The position numbers and the translations under genes were made by a program. This document shows positions 8,335 through 18,309 of a DNA stretch of 59,038 bases, piece by piece (within the stretch, counting starts at the first letter, position 1; each line of letters opens with the position of its first letter). Location: positions 1 through 59,038 of the forward strand of contig JAIXZR010000001.1 in assembly GCA_027489455.1 (NCBI GenBank), written 5' to 3'. Under the pieces are notes generated by a model. It had not been told where the DNA came from, ran no database searches, and saw only the letters and a program-made list of their open reading frames with translations. The DNA is from Rubrivivax sp. GTDB taxonomy: Bacteria; Pseudomonadota; Gammaproteobacteria; Burkholderiales; Burkholderiaceae_C.

Positions 8335-11300
8335 GGCGGCAAGCCCCGCTGACCGCCAAGGCCAACATTGACGGTTGCCGTTCGCCCGTTGGCATCCCTG
8401 ACGCTGCAAGTCATCACCGCCGAGACCGAACCGTTGCTGACACTAATCTGCACGACTGGAGCTGCATAGCGGCCACCGTTGGAAGTACCCCCAATCCAGG
8501 CATTGCCAGTGCCAAAGGGCTCGTCATAGACGGAGTTGATAGACCATTCGTACACGTAGGGCGCTGTGCCGCCCGAGGCTGTTGCCGTGGGGCCCAGGGC
8601 GCTGGCGGGGTTGCTGTCAGGCGGGAAGATCATGATGGACGCGATGTCAACGGTGACGCCGAACACACTCAGGGCCAGGTTGCCATCCGACACCCATGCG
8701 CCGTTCAACCGCGGCGCGTCGGTGCCATTGAAAGCGATATTCCTGCTGGGCGTGCCCAAGGCGAAGGCACCAGAGGCGTTCAGCACAGCGCCGCTTCCCG
8801 CCATAGTTGTGCCAGACACAGCTGCATCGCCAACCCGCACCGTGCCTGTAAAGGTGCCCGTGCTGCCCGTGATGTCGCCACGCACTGCGAGGCCGGCCGC
8901 AGACAGCACAAAGACCGCATTGGTCCCGTCATGCCCCAAGATGCCAGCCGATGTGATGGCCACCCCGGCGCCGCCGGTGTATGCACCGATCGCGTTCCAG
9001 TCGATGGAACCCACGGCAATGCCAGCACCGCCCGCAAGCACGTTCCGGGAATCGTTCCGCAGGCGGAGAGCCAACCCAGCCACAGCACTCGCAGCAGCCC
9101 CTTCCACGCTGGCCGCACTTGCACCGCCTGGGAAGATTCCCTGGACTGGGCTGCCGGCAGGCGCGCCGAAAGTGGCGTTCAGGTCACCGGCGAAGCCAAG
9201 GCTGCCCAGGCTCGGCACCTGCCCAACCGTGAGCCGCCCCAGGATGGCCGTGGCGGGAAGCTGCGCGACGCTGGGCCCAAAGTAGTAGCCACCCACGCCC
9301 GCCTCGAAGTTGCTGCTCCTGATGTCGCCGCCAGCGCCGACCACGACCTGCCCGGTGACCGTGAGGTTGCCCGTGTTCACCGCCAGGGCGGAAAGGTTGC
9401 CCACCTTCAAGCTGCTGATGTAGGGCGTCTCCCACACTACCTGGTCGCTGGTCGGGTAGTACAGACCATCCGACTGATACAGCGTCTGCCCGACGCCAGG
9501 CACGCCAGGCTGCGCCGACCAGGTCAAGCCGCTGCCGAAAACCGTGTTCGCCGGCGGCAGGCTGCTGATGCCGCTAGTGGTCACAGTGCCCGAACCCAGC
9601 GACGTCGACGTCGTCAGCGTGTAGGCCCGCCTCGCACTGATGCCAGGCGTCCCCGGGCTTCCTGGACTGCCCGGGCTACCCGGCGCGCCGTTCAGGCCGG
9701 CATAGCCCCTCGCGGTGATGCTTGCCGTCGCCCAGTCCACCGCCGAGGTGGCAGCACCGGCCGCATCCACCAGCTGCACAGACGCACCGAAAAGGGTCTG
9801 CCCTGGGCTGCCACTGCCAGGCAGCGCAGACCAGGCCGCTGGCGCAACGTCAATGCTGGCGCTGGCCCACGTGTACAAGCTGCTGCCGCTGATCGTGGGG
9901 ATGCTGGCAGCCCACCGGTACACGGTGGGCGTGGCCGCCTTGATGCCAGGCGCACCCGGCTGACCTGGCGCACCATTCCCAGCCCAGGCGGCCACGGTGT
10001 AGCCAGAGGCCCACGACACAGTGGTGCTGCTGGCCAGCGCCGAGTCGCTAGCGCCCTTGCTGGCCACCCACAGGCGAGCACCTGGCACGCTGGGGTTCTC
10101 GGGCACCGTCACTGACCACCCGCCCGCGCCGCCGTAGGCGGTGTGAGCCGCCGTAGCCCAGGTGTACAGGCTGGTGCCGCTGGGCGCCTCCGGCACGCTG
10201 CCTGCGGTCCATTGATACAGGTAGAGCACCGCCGCTTGGGTGCCCACAGCACCAGGCGCGCCCGGTGAGCCGGGCGCACCTGTGGGCCCCTGTGGGCCCG
10301 CCGGGCCGGTCGGTCCTTGCGGGGCCACCAGCAGGTCGGCCTCGGTCACCACCACCGTAAGGCTGGCGGTTCCAGCGCTCTCCAGTCCTGCCGAGTTGGT
10401 GTGTCGGGCCCTGACGGTGTAGCTGCCCACCACCGTCACGCGCTGCACGCACCTGTCGGCACGACCGGAGAACAGCAGCGCGCCCTCTTCGAAGCTGCCG
10501 CCACCCAGCTTCACCGTCGTGTACTGATAGTCGGGCGCCGAGTTCGGAGTCCACAGCCAGGTGATGAAGCCACCACCCTTGGTAGCCGCCAGGTCGGCCA
10601 CGTTGCCCGGCCGCACCGCGCTGCCGCTCAGCAGCCGCGAACCCTTCACCACGGGCGACACGTTCTCGAGTGCGTTCACCGCAGCCAGCTGCACTTCCAG
10701 GAAGCCGGGCACCAGCCCCTCGATGTCCACCAGGTTGGCCGAAGTCTCTGGCACGTCGGTCCAGGGCCCGCTGTCAAGCCGCCAGGCCAGCCGGTACCGC
10801 AGCCCGCCGGCTGCGGCTGGCCAGCCTACGCTCACCCTGATGCGCCAGGCCGTGTCCACGCGATACGGTGTTTCAGTGATCTGCAGCGGCCCCGGCCGCG
10901 CCGGCGTCAGGCTCAGTCGGCTGATGGGCTTGGGGTCCATCCGCAAGCCCTGCTCCACGAACGCGAACTTCTCTGGCCGGTGGCGAACCCCGTTGATGCG
11001 GTACTCCGTCTTGCCGCCAGCCCCTTTGCCTGGCTCCACGGCCATGCAGCGCCACCAGGTGGCCTCGATCTCGCTGCTCTCCAGCAGCCATACCGTCTGC
11101 GCCGCCGGCGCCGCGCTGAAAGGCGGCGCAACCTGCAGCACCTGGCGCTGGCCAGCGGCCGTGGTCACCGTGCGGCGCTCAGCGACCAGGCCCACCCCCT
11201 GCGCGGCCGCGGGCTGCAGCACGCTCAAGACATAGGTCTCGCCTTCGCGCAGCGTCACCGCAGCGTCCAGCGTCACCGCGCTGGCCGTGGCCTGACGGAT

Positions 11301-12785
11301 TCGGCCGCCCAGCCGCTCACCCGCTTCGTTCGGGTCAGCTATCTTGAACAGCTTCCCCGGCTTGGCGGCGGCGCCGTCAGCACCCACTGAAAAGCTCACC
11401 ACCTCGCTTTCGTACTGCTCGCTGTAGGCGGCCCAGCGGCCCACGCGGGCGGCCTGGCTGCGGCTCCAGCAGCCGAAAGCTGTCAGCTCCAGCGTGCGCA
11501 CGCCAAAGCGCTGCACCAGCTCGGGGTCGGTGTAGGGCTCGACGGCCTGCCGCCCCAGCTGCTGCAGGTCGTTGTAGCGCACCAGAAAGCTGCTGTGCAG
11601 CTGCTTCTCACCATTTGTGTCGGCGTACTGAAAGTCGCCGTCGACCACGTTGGCCGGCGTGTACAGCAGTTCGGCCTCGCCAGGTGCGTCCTGGCTGAAG
11701 TCCACCGCGCTGTTGGCCCAGAAGCTCATGCCGCGGAACACAGTGGCCAGCTCTTGCAGCAGATTGAAGGCCTCGCTCTGAGTATTGATCACCGCATTGC
11801 AGGTGAACCGCGGCTCGGTGCCACCGCGCCCGTTGCTGACTAGGCCGTCGCAGTACTGCGCGATCTGGTAAAGGGCCCACTTGTTGGCCAGCGCCGGGGA
11901 AACGAACGCTCCCAGGCCATAGCGCGGGTGCGTCAGCACGTCGTGGAAGATCCAGGCCGGGTTGTCCGTCCAGTCCAGCCGGAAGGTGCCGTCCCAGGTG
12001 CCCGTGTAGACCTTGGTCAGCGGGTTGTAGTTCGTGGGCACCGGCACCAGCTGGCCCATCAGGTCCAGCGCAATGGTGGGGATGCGGCCAAAGCTCTGGG
12101 CGTTCACCCGCATCAGCGCCACGGCGCTGTGCGGGTAGCGCAGCTTCACCGTCTTCACCACCGTGAAGCTGTCCCACGCGAACGCGTTGGTGATGGCGCT
12201 GCTGGTCGCATCCGGGCTCACGCGCCGCACGCGCACGTCCCAGGGGCCGGTTCCCGTCAGGGGCACGCGCACGCTGCGGTTGTAGCGGCTGGTGGCCTTG
12301 CCCGTCACCGTGCCGCGGTAGCGCTCCACGAAACCGCCGCCGCTGCTTTGCACGTCCACCGCCCATTCAAAGCTGCTGCCCACCAGGTTGCCGCTGTCGG
12401 GCTTCAGCTCGGTCAGCGCCGGCACGCCGATGGTCACCCGCAGTTCATCGGCCCCAGGGTCGACGATGGTGCGCAGCACCGGTATGGCCTGGCGCACCTC
12501 CTGCCCCACACCCACTTCAGCCTGCACGCCGCTCAGGCCAGGCAGCGCGGCCTGGCCAGGCGTGCCCACGTTGTAGGCAAAGTCGAATGCATCGAAGTTG
12601 CGCGTGCCGTCCTGGTTCTCCACGGGCACGCCGTCCAGGTACACGCTCTTCATACCGTTGACCAGGCCGCGCACCTCACCCTCGCCCACCAGCAGCACCA
12701 CCTCCGCTATCTGGGTGCTGCGCAGGGTGTCGGGGCTTTCGCTGGGGCTGCTGCCCCCACCCTTCTTTCGGCCGCGCAGCGTCAT
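8331..12785 (-). CDS. tail tip attachment / host specificity protein, lambda gpJ-like, with collagen-like repeats
   Basis: A 1484-residue protein. The start at 12785 (MTLRGRKKGGG) overlaps the stop of the preceding gene, as is usual in this operon. The N-terminal two thirds are gpJ-like (SPDTLRSTQIAEVVLLVGEG at the start, then TVFRGMSFWANSAVDFSQDA, RMDPKPISRLSLT) and include fibronectin-like segments. Three Gly-X-Y blocks interrupt the C-terminal part: GPTGPAGPQGPTGAPGSPGA (about 10250-10320), GAPGQPGAPG (about 9950-9985) and GAPGSPGSPGSPGTPG (about 9650-9690). Collagen-like blocks form trimeric stalks in phage fibres. The last region probably contacts the host surface. Confidence 0.85.
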   Translation of the reverse strand: MTLRGRKKGGGSSPSESPDTLRSTQIAEVVLLVGEGEVRGLVNGMKSVYLDGVPVENQDGTRNFDAFDFAYNVGTPGQAALPGLSGVQAEVGVGQEVRQAIPVLRTIVDPGADELRVTIGVPALTELKPDSGNLVGSSFEWAVDVQSSGGGFVERYRGTVTGKATSRYNRSVRVPLTGTGPWDVRVRRVSPDATSSAITNAFAWDSFTVVKTVKLRYPHSAVALMRVNAQSFGRIPTIALDLMGQLVPVPTNYNPLTKVYTGTWDGTFRLDWTDNPAWIFHDVLTHPRYGLGAFVSPALANKWALYQIAQYCDGLVSNGRGGTEPRFTCNAVINTQSEAFNLLQELATVFRGMSFWANSAVDFSQDAPGEAELLYTPANVVDGDFQYADTNGEKQLHSSFLVRYNDLQQLGRQAVEPYTDPELVQRFGVRTLELTAFGCWSRSQAARVGRWAAYSEQYESEVVSFSVGADGAAAKPGKLFKIADPNEAGERLGGRIRQATASAVTLDAAVTLREGETYVLSVLQPAAAQGVGLVAERRTVTTAAGQRQVLQVAPPFSAAPAAQTVWLLESSEIEATWWRCMAVEPGKGAGGKTEYRINGVRHRPEKFAFVEQGLRMDPKPISRLSLTPARPGPLQITETPYRVDTAWRIRVSVGWPAAAGGLRYRLAWRLDSGPWTDVPETSANLVDIEGLVPGFLEVQLAAVNALENVSPVVKGSRLLSGSAVRPGNVADLAATKGGGFITWLWTPNSAPDYQYTTVKLGGGSFEEGALLFSGRADRCVQRVTVVGSYTVRARHTNSAGLESAGTASLTVVVTEADLLVAPQGPTGPAGPQGPTGAPGSPGAPGAVGTQAAVLYLYQWTAGSVPEAPSGTSLYTWATAAHTAYGGAGGWSVTVPENPSVPGARLWVASKGASDSALASSTTVSWASGYTVAAWAGNGAPGQPGAPGIKAATPTVYRWAASIPTISGSSLYTWASASIDVAPAAWSALPGSGSPGQTLFGASVQLVDAAGAATSAVDWATASITARGYAGLNGAPGSPGSPGSPGTPGISARRAYTLTTSTSLGSGTVTTSGISSLPPANTVFGSGLTWSAQPGVPGVGQTLYQSDGLYYPTSDQVVWETPYISSLKVGNLSALAVNTGNLTVTGQVVVGAGGDIRSSNFEAGVGGYYFGPSVAQLPATAILGRLTVGQVPSLGSLGFAGDLNATFGAPAGSPVQGIFPGGASAASVEGAAASAVAGLALRLRNDSRNVLAGGAGIAVGSIDWNAIGAYTGGAGVAITSAGILGHDGTNAVFVLSAAGLAVRGDITGSTGTFTGTVRVGDAAVSGTTMAGSGAVLNASGAFALGTPSRNIAFNGTDAPRLNGAWVSDGNLALSVFGVTVDIASIMIFPPDSNPASALGPTATASGGTAPYVYEWSINSVYDEPFGTGNAWIGGTSNGGRYAAPVVQISVSNGSVSAVMTCSVRDANGRTATVNVGLGGQRGLPP

Positions 12786-13480
12786 GTCTGCACCGGCTCC
12801 AGCTCGGGGTAGCGCGGGTTCCAAATGGTGATGGGCAGCGGCTCCAGCCCACCGCTGGCCGTCGTCAGCGCCAGCTCATCGGTGCTGATGCCGGCGCTCA
12901 CGCGCACGCCGCCGGTGATCACGCGGCCATAGTTCAAGGGCACCGGCAGGCCCTGCTCGTCGGTGTTCACCGCGCCGTCGAAGCCGTAGCTCTGGGCCCC
13001 AGCTCGCTCATCCCGCCGGGTGGCCTTGGGCGCGCTCAGCATCGTCAGCACCCCGCCCAGCAGCATGGAAGCGCCGACGCCGCCGGCGGCCGAGAACACC
13101 GCGAACTGGCCCGCGAACAGGCCCAGCGGGTTCCAGAAGGTCAGCGCGATCAGCGCCACGCCCAGGATGACCTGGAACACCCCCGCCTTCTTCGCGCCTG
13201 CCACCACTGGCACCAGGCAAATGGCTTCGCGTGTGCCCACGGGGCGGGCCAGCTCGTCGGGCCCCAGGTTGCCCTGGCCAGGCCGGCCGATGAACACGTT
13301 GTAGCCCGGTTCGCTGTGCTCCACCAGGTGGGCCCGGAAGCCCGGCAGCAGCACGCATAGCGCCTGCACCGCTTCCTGCGCGCTGGCCACCGCCAGCTTG
13401 TGCACACGACCAAAGGTGCGGCCCAGCGCGCCATACAGGCGCACCTCGCGCAGTGGTGGGTTCAGCGCACAGTCGTGCAT
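12782..13480 (-). CDS. tail assembly protein, lambda gpI-like
   Basis: A 232-residue protein. The ATG at 13480 (MHDCALNPPLREVRLYGALG) gives the typical gpI start; the frame is open further upstream only across the gpK-like gene. Two hydrophobic segments occur in the middle (FQVILGVALIALTFW and GGVGASMLLGGVLTML), and the C-terminus reads PVPLNYGRVITGGV then GISTDEL, typical of the family. It is needed for tail tip assembly between gpK and gpJ. The gene ends overlapping gpJ by 4 bp. Confidence 0.8.
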   Translation of the reverse strand: MHDCALNPPLREVRLYGALGRTFGRVHKLAVASAQEAVQALCVLLPGFRAHLVEHSEPGYNVFIGRPGQGNLGPDELARPVGTREAICLVPVVAGAKKAGVFQVILGVALIALTFWNPLGLFAGQFAVFSAAGGVGASMLLGGVLTMLSAPKATRRDERAGAQSYGFDGAVNTDEQGLPVPLNYGRVITGGVRVSAGISTDELALTTASGGLEPLPITIWNPRYPELEPVQT

Positions 13481-13482
13481 GG

Positions 13483-14298
13483 TCAGTTCAGCAGGCTGGT
13501 GTGGCGCAGCACGGCGGAAGTACGGCGCTGCCATTCGCCGCCCCAGATGTCGTGGCCGCTCAGCCGGCCATGCAGGTGCTGCAGGATGCGCGGCGCCGTG
13601 CCGGGCATGGCGGGGTCTGGGCCCACGTAGACGGCTGCGTGGTTCTCCACACGGCTGGCCACACGCATCAGCAGCACGTCGTGCAGCTGCGGAGCGGCCT
13701 GGCCCAGGTCCACGAAGCCCGCGGCCGCGAAGTTGTCGCGGTACAAATTGGCGGGCTGCCTGTCGGGCGTTTCCACCCACCAGTCGTCAGCCCGCTCGAA
13801 GTCCGGCAGCACCAGCCCCAGCTGGGCGTAGTAGTCGCGCACCAGGCTGTAGCAGTCCACCACGCCGTGGGCGAAGGCCCGGCCCACCAGCGGCAGCGGC
13901 TCAGGCCACTGCAGCCGCCAGGCCGCACCTGGCCAGGAAACGATGAACCACGGCAGCCCGCTTCGGGTACACGCCCCGATGTCGTAGGGGCTCGGGTGCG
14001 CGTCATCGTCCGGGTGGCTGTGAACCACCGCCAGCACGACGCCGGCGTCTTCGGCCGCAGCCCAGTCCTGCGGGTGCAGCTGGAAAGAGTCTTTCCCGGT
14101 CTGCAAGGCGGCCGCGTTGCGGCACGGCAGGTAGCTGACCTTGCGCCCCTGCTTCAGCAGCAGCCCGCAGGCCTCGCGCGGGTAGTCGGCCTGGGCATGG
14201 GCCAGCGCCGCCGGCACCAGGCGCGCCCAGTGGCGCAGCAGCGACGCTTTGGCATCGCGCAGCCGCGTGCGTGCGGGTGGCCCAGCTCGTTCAGACAT
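13483..14298 (-). CDS. tail tip peptidase, lambda gpK-like (JAMM/Mov34 plus NlpC/P60 domains)
   Basis: A 271-residue protein from ATG 14298. An N-terminal JAB/MPN domain contains the metal-binding HSHPDDDAHPSPYD, and EACGLLL before it. A C-terminal NlpC/P60 domain has the catalytic Cys in HGVVDCYSLVRDYY and the His in NHAAVYVG. Lambda gpK has the same two-domain layout and acts in tail tip assembly and probably in opening peptidoglycan during DNA entry. Both active sites look intact. Confidence 0.85.
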   Translation of the reverse strand: MSERAGPPARTRLRDAKASLLRHWARLVPAALAHAQADYPREACGLLLKQGRKVSYLPCRNAAALQTGKDSFQLHPQDWAAAEDAGVVLAVVHSHPDDDAHPSPYDIGACTRSGLPWFIVSWPGAAWRLQWPEPLPLVGRAFAHGVVDCYSLVRDYYAQLGLVLPDFERADDWWVETPDRQPANLYRDNFAAAGFVDLGQAAPQLHDVLLMRVASRVENHAAVYVGPDPAMPGTAPRILQHLHGRLSGHDIWGGEWQRRTSAVLRHTSLLN

Positions 14299-15004
14299 TG
14301 CGAAGTACTCCGACGCCAGGAAAGCCCCCAAAGGGCAGTTCGCCGCCGGGCCACTGCCGCAGCCGGCAGCTGCTCAGCCGGCCGCCGCACACGTCTTCGG
14401 CCAGCACCGTGGTGGGCGTGTCGTCGGCCTTGGCCACGGGCGGGCCGGTGTAGCCGCAGTTCGGGCCGCGGTAGCCGCCATCGGCCAGCCACCAGCAGCC
14501 GTTGGCAATCACCTGGCGGCGCGGCAGCATCACGCCCGCCACGTCCAGCGGGCTGGCCAGGTCGTAGGCCACCACGGTGCGGTCGCGCTGCGTCATGCGG
14601 TCCAGCACCCACACGTCGTCGGGGTAGTGGGTGTTGGGGTCTGCGCTGGGGTTCACGCCACCGGGGAAGTTCACCGCGTCCAGGTACTTCGCCAGCGTGC
14701 GGCGGCGCGTCAGGCGCGCGCCCTTGAGCCCGCGGAACTGGCGCACCAGCACGCCCACCAGGCCGCCCACGTTGCTCACGCGCAGCTTGGGGCGCGGCAT
14801 CGGCCCAGTGCCAGTCTGGCCGAAGCCGCTGGCTTCGATCGGGAACCGCACGTACACGCGGGACTGCCACACCACGTTGGCATTCAACGCGTTGGTCCCA
14901 TTGTGGAAGTAGACGACGTCGCCGCCCACCGGCGTGCAGTCCAGCTCGTACAGCTCCACCTCGGCATCGTGCGCCAGGCTGGCCAGCTCTTGCGCCAGGC
15001 TCAT
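14291..15004 (-). CDS. minor tail protein, lambda gpL-like
   Basis: A 237-residue protein starting MSLAQELASL at ATG 15004, overlapping the gpM-like stop. It has the family start VELYELDCTPVGG, and later NGCWWLADGGYRGPNCGY and VCGGRLSSCRLR. Cysteines in these positions are the ones that ligate a Fe-S cluster in lambda-type gpL. The protein joins the tail tip complex beside gpM. Confidence 0.82.
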   Translation of the reverse strand: MSLAQELASLAHDAEVELYELDCTPVGGDVVYFHNGTNALNANVVWQSRVYVRFPIEASGFGQTGTGPMPRPKLRVSNVGGLVGVLVRQFRGLKGARLTRRRTLAKYLDAVNFPGGVNPSADPNTHYPDDVWVLDRMTQRDRTVVAYDLASPLDVAGVMLPRRQVIANGCWWLADGGYRGPNCGYTGPPVAKADDTPTTVLAEDVCGGRLSSCRLRQWPGGELPFGGFPGVGVLRNV

Positions 15005-15342
15005 GGCTCGAACACCTGTTCGAAAGTCAGCCGCAAGTCGACCTCGCCCACCTGTTCGTTCAGCGTGCGGCTGAAGGCCGTGCACTTCCACTTCAGCGCC
15101 ACCGTCTGGCGCGGCGGGGTCCAGTCGAAACGGGCGCGCCCCATGCCTGGCTTGATGAAGGCCTCGATGGCGTCCGCCTCATCCAGCGCAGCGTTGTTGA
15201 TCGCCACCGACCACACTTGCTTCACCGGGTTCAGCCCGTCGTCGGCGGCCTGTTCGTAGCCGTCGCCGAACTGCGTGGCCACCACACGGGGCTGCAGCGT
15301 CATGCTGCTGCCGGGGCTCTCCGCCCAGTTGAAAACCGGCAT
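15001..15342 (-). CDS. minor tail protein, lambda gpM-like
   Basis: A 113-residue protein with the family pattern VVATQFGDGYEQ, then DGLNPVKQVWSV and WTPPRQTVALKWKC, ending VDLRLTFEQVFEP. These are the hallmarks of gpM-type siphovirus tail proteins. It sits between the tape measure and gpL genes, as in lambda. Confidence 0.85.
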   Translation of the reverse strand: MPVFNWAESPGSSMTLQPRVVATQFGDGYEQAADDGLNPVKQVWSVAINNAALDEADAIEAFIKPGMGRARFDWTPPRQTVALKWKCTAFSRTLNEQVGEVDLRLTFEQVFEP

Positions 15343-15351
15343 CGCGCGCCC

Positions 15352-18282
15352 CTACCGCCGGCCGGCCAAGATGCCGCCGGGCCGCATGTTCTCAGCCGCC
15401 CAGCTGTCCATCGCGCCGCGCATGCGCCGGTCCAGGTCCTGGCCGGCACGCGCCAGTTCTTCGTTGTTGCCCTGCGCCCCGGTGATGCTGATGTTCGGCG
15501 CGTACTGCACCATCGCCCCGCCGCGGTAGTTGTTGCGGTGGCGCGGATCGTCTTCCGTCAACATCTCCTCGCCCTCCAGGGCGATGATGGGCACTTGACG
15601 CTTGCCCTGGTACATGGGCAGCGATGCGCCAGCGATCCCGCCGCTGTGCAGCACCTGGGCACCGGCGAACACGAGCGGGCTCACAGCTGTAGCGGCACGC
15701 GCGCCGCCGGCGCCGATGACACCACCGGTGTGGAACAGCCCAGCGAAGAAGTTGCCCAAGCTGGCGAAAAAGCCAGGCGACGCGGTGGCGCTGGTGGCCA
15801 CGTTGCTGGCGAACAGGTTCCTGCTCAAGGCCTGCGCCGCCGAGATGAAGTTGTCCACCAGGGCCTCGGCCAAGCGGCGGTTCAGCACGTCCAGCATGGC
15901 GCGGGCGAAGCTGCCGACTGCGTCCCGCAGGGCCTCCTTCAGCGTCTTGGCGCCGTTGGTCAGGTTGTTCAGCAGCCCCGTCAGGGCGTTGATGCCTTCG
16001 CTGCGGGTGGTCTTCTCCAGCTCGGTGCGCAGGTCTTTGTAGGCCGCGACGCGCAGGCGAATCTCGGCGACGGCATTGCTCTCAGCTGGCCCGGCGGCCA
16101 GCTGCTGCGTCTGGCGCGAGATCTGTTCCAGCAGCGGCAGCGCGGCACGCCGGGCAGCGATCTTGCGCCGCTCCGCGTCTTCCACCTTCAGCGCGCCGCG
16201 TTCCACAGCGTCGGCCAGGGCGGCCTCTTCGGCCTGCAGCAGTTGCAGCTGCTCTTGCGACTGCTGCAACAGGCTTTCGACGATGTTGCGGCGCGTGGTC
16301 TCGTTCAGCGCCTCTTGCGCGGCCTTGATCTGCTGGTCCAGCTTGGCCGCCACCTCGGGGTTCGCCGGCGTGGCCAGCGCGGCCGCCTGCTGGCGCCGCA
16401 GGTCGGCCAGCTCGGCCCGGGCCTGCTGGGTGCGCGCGGCGGCTTCCTGCACCGCGCGGCGGAAGGGGTCGCTTTCCACCTGGGGCAGGCTGTTCAGCTC
16501 GTTCTCGGCGCGCCGCTTGGCCACGTCCTGGTCCAGGCGCTTCACCTCGGCGTCGACCAGGCGTTTGCCTTCAGAGATGGCGGTGGCCACCCGTGACTTC
16601 GCCGCGATGAACTGGGCCTCCAGCTCCAGCAGCCGGGTTTCCTGCTGCTTCACCTCTTCTGGCGTCTTCAGCGAGTCCGCCAGCCCGCGCTGGATCTCGA
16701 TCTGCCGCGCCACGGCATCGCGCTGCGCCGCGGCGCGCGCCTGGTCGATGGCGTTCAGCTTCTGGGCGCGGGTGAAAGCCGATTCCACTTCCTGGGCATA
16801 AGCCCGCTCGACCTTTTCCCCTTCAGCCGATAGCGCGGCCTCTCGCGCTGCCAGCGCGCGTTGTGCGGCAGCAGCGCTGGTGCCGGCAATCAGCGCTTGC
16901 AACTCGGCGCTCTCGCGCTTGATGCGGGCCTGCTGCTCGGCGTAGATCTCGCCCTGCCGCCGCTCGAGCACCTGTTTCTCGCGCAAGGCTTCCAGCTCGT
17001 CGAGGATGAGCTTGCGATTCAGACCACCGGTGCTCCCCGCGTCGAAGAACGCAGGGCGCTCGCCTGCCGGCCGGCCTCCAGCGCGGGCCTTTTCAAGATC
17101 GTCCAGTTCCTTCAGCTTGCGCTTCAGCCGGTCGATCCGCTCTTCGGTGGTGTCGTCTCGGCCGATGGACTTCAGCAGTTCGCCAACGTAAGAGATCGCT
17201 CGCCCAGCCGCCATCCAGGCCCGCTCCAAGCTGCCGATCGCCGGGACGCTGCGCCGCTCCAGCGTGTCCGCAAGCTGTTCATTGACGAACTTGATCGCCT
17301 CGGCCACACGGCCCTGGCGCTCAAGGCTGCGCACATAGCGCACCTGCTCAGCGCCCAGAAAGTTGTAGGCGCGGTTGGACTTGATGCTCCAATCAGTGAT
17401 GCCAGCAGCCTGGTCTTTGAAGGCCGATACAGCTTCTTCAGCGCTCTGCCCGGAAAGCCTGGCCAGGATGGTGGCCGCGCGCGTGGTCGACTCCAGCGTC
17501 GAGTTCGTTTGCCCCGCAAGTTGTCGCACAGCAGTCGCGGCGTCACGCACGGTACCGATGGCCGTGCCTTGGCTCGTGGCGATGTTCTGAGCCAGCGCGT
17601 CGATACGGCCTGCGCTGTAGTCCGCTGCGTTGCCCGTCAGCGCCAATTCCTTACGCAGCCGGCTGCTCTCGCGGTAGCCCGATGCGATGCCCGCAGCGGC
17701 GGCCACGAAGCCCAGTGCCACACCGCCCAGCGCCACACGCATCGGCGTCAGTACCGACAGCACAGCCCGGAAGGTGTTCGCAACCCCGCCGTAGATCTGC
17801 GTGATCTGCGGGCCCTGCTGCAACGCCACCTGCAATGGGCTCTGGCCCGTGGTCAGGCCTACGAAGATGTCGTTTAGCTGCGGCGCCAGCTGAGCGCCCT
17901 GGTTAGCCTTGAAGCGAGCCGCCTTCTTCTCAGCCGCCTCAATCTCGGCCAGGCGCCGCTTTTCTTCAGCCGCCTGCTGGCGCTGCCGACGGGCCTGTTC
18001 GTCTGCCAGGCGCTTGGCTTCGCGCGCGGCCGCGCGGTCGGCGCTGGCCTGCTGCCGCGCCAGGGCGGCGCTTTCCGCGGCCGCGGTGCGCTCCGCGGCG
18101 GTGCGCTTGCGCACCGCCTGCACGGCCGGGTCGGCCGCGCTGGTGGGGCTGGTGCCGCGGGCTGCGGTGGCGGCGTCTTTGCCGGTGTCCACCAGCTCCT
18201 TGCGCAGCTGCTTCAGGGCCGCGATGGCCTGCTGCACCTCTGCGGCAATGCGCAGCTTGGCGTCGATGGTGTTGCTGGCCAT
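15352..18282 (-). CDS. tail length tape measure protein
   Basis: A 976-residue protein directly downstream of the tail chaperone genes. The first 170 residues are strongly helical and charged (MASNTIDAKLRIAAEV, then long Ala/Glu/Arg/Gln coiled coil). A conserved block follows (GQSPLQVALQQGPQITQIYG) that occurs in N-terminal tape-measure domains, with hydrophobic LGGVALGFVAAAAGI. The middle is again coiled coil, and the C-terminus is Gly-rich (GFFASLGNFFAGLFHTGGVI). The length sets the tail length, and the protein is thought to help DNA cross the envelope. Confidence 0.88.
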   Translation of the reverse strand: MASNTIDAKLRIAAEVQQAIAALKQLRKELVDTGKDAATAARGTSPTSAADPAVQAVRKRTAAERTAAAESAALARQQASADRAAAREAKRLADEQARRQRQQAAEEKRRLAEIEAAEKKAARFKANQGAQLAPQLNDIFVGLTTGQSPLQVALQQGPQITQIYGGVANTFRAVLSVLTPMRVALGGVALGFVAAAAGIASGYRESSRLRKELALTGNAADYSAGRIDALAQNIATSQGTAIGTVRDAATAVRQLAGQTNSTLESTTRAATILARLSGQSAEEAVSAFKDQAAGITDWSIKSNRAYNFLGAEQVRYVRSLERQGRVAEAIKFVNEQLADTLERRSVPAIGSLERAWMAAGRAISYVGELLKSIGRDDTTEERIDRLKRKLKELDDLEKARAGGRPAGERPAFFDAGSTGGLNRKLILDELEALREKQVLERRQGEIYAEQQARIKRESAELQALIAGTSAAAAQRALAAREAALSAEGEKVERAYAQEVESAFTRAQKLNAIDQARAAAQRDAVARQIEIQRGLADSLKTPEEVKQQETRLLELEAQFIAAKSRVATAISEGKRLVDAEVKRLDQDVAKRRAENELNSLPQVESDPFRRAVQEAAARTQQARAELADLRRQQAAALATPANPEVAAKLDQQIKAAQEALNETTRRNIVESLLQQSQEQLQLLQAEEAALADAVERGALKVEDAERRKIAARRAALPLLEQISRQTQQLAAGPAESNAVAEIRLRVAAYKDLRTELEKTTRSEGINALTGLLNNLTNGAKTLKEALRDAVGSFARAMLDVLNRRLAEALVDNFISAAQALSRNLFASNVATSATASPGFFASLGNFFAGLFHTGGVIGAGGARAATAVSPLVFAGAQVLHSGGIAGASLPMYQGKRQVPIIALEGEEMLTEDDPRHRNNYRGGAMVQYAPNISITGAQGNNEELARAGQDLDRRMRGAMDSWAAENMRPGGILAGRR

Positions 18283-18309
18283 GCGCGGGCGGCTTGGGTC
18301 AGTTGCCGG

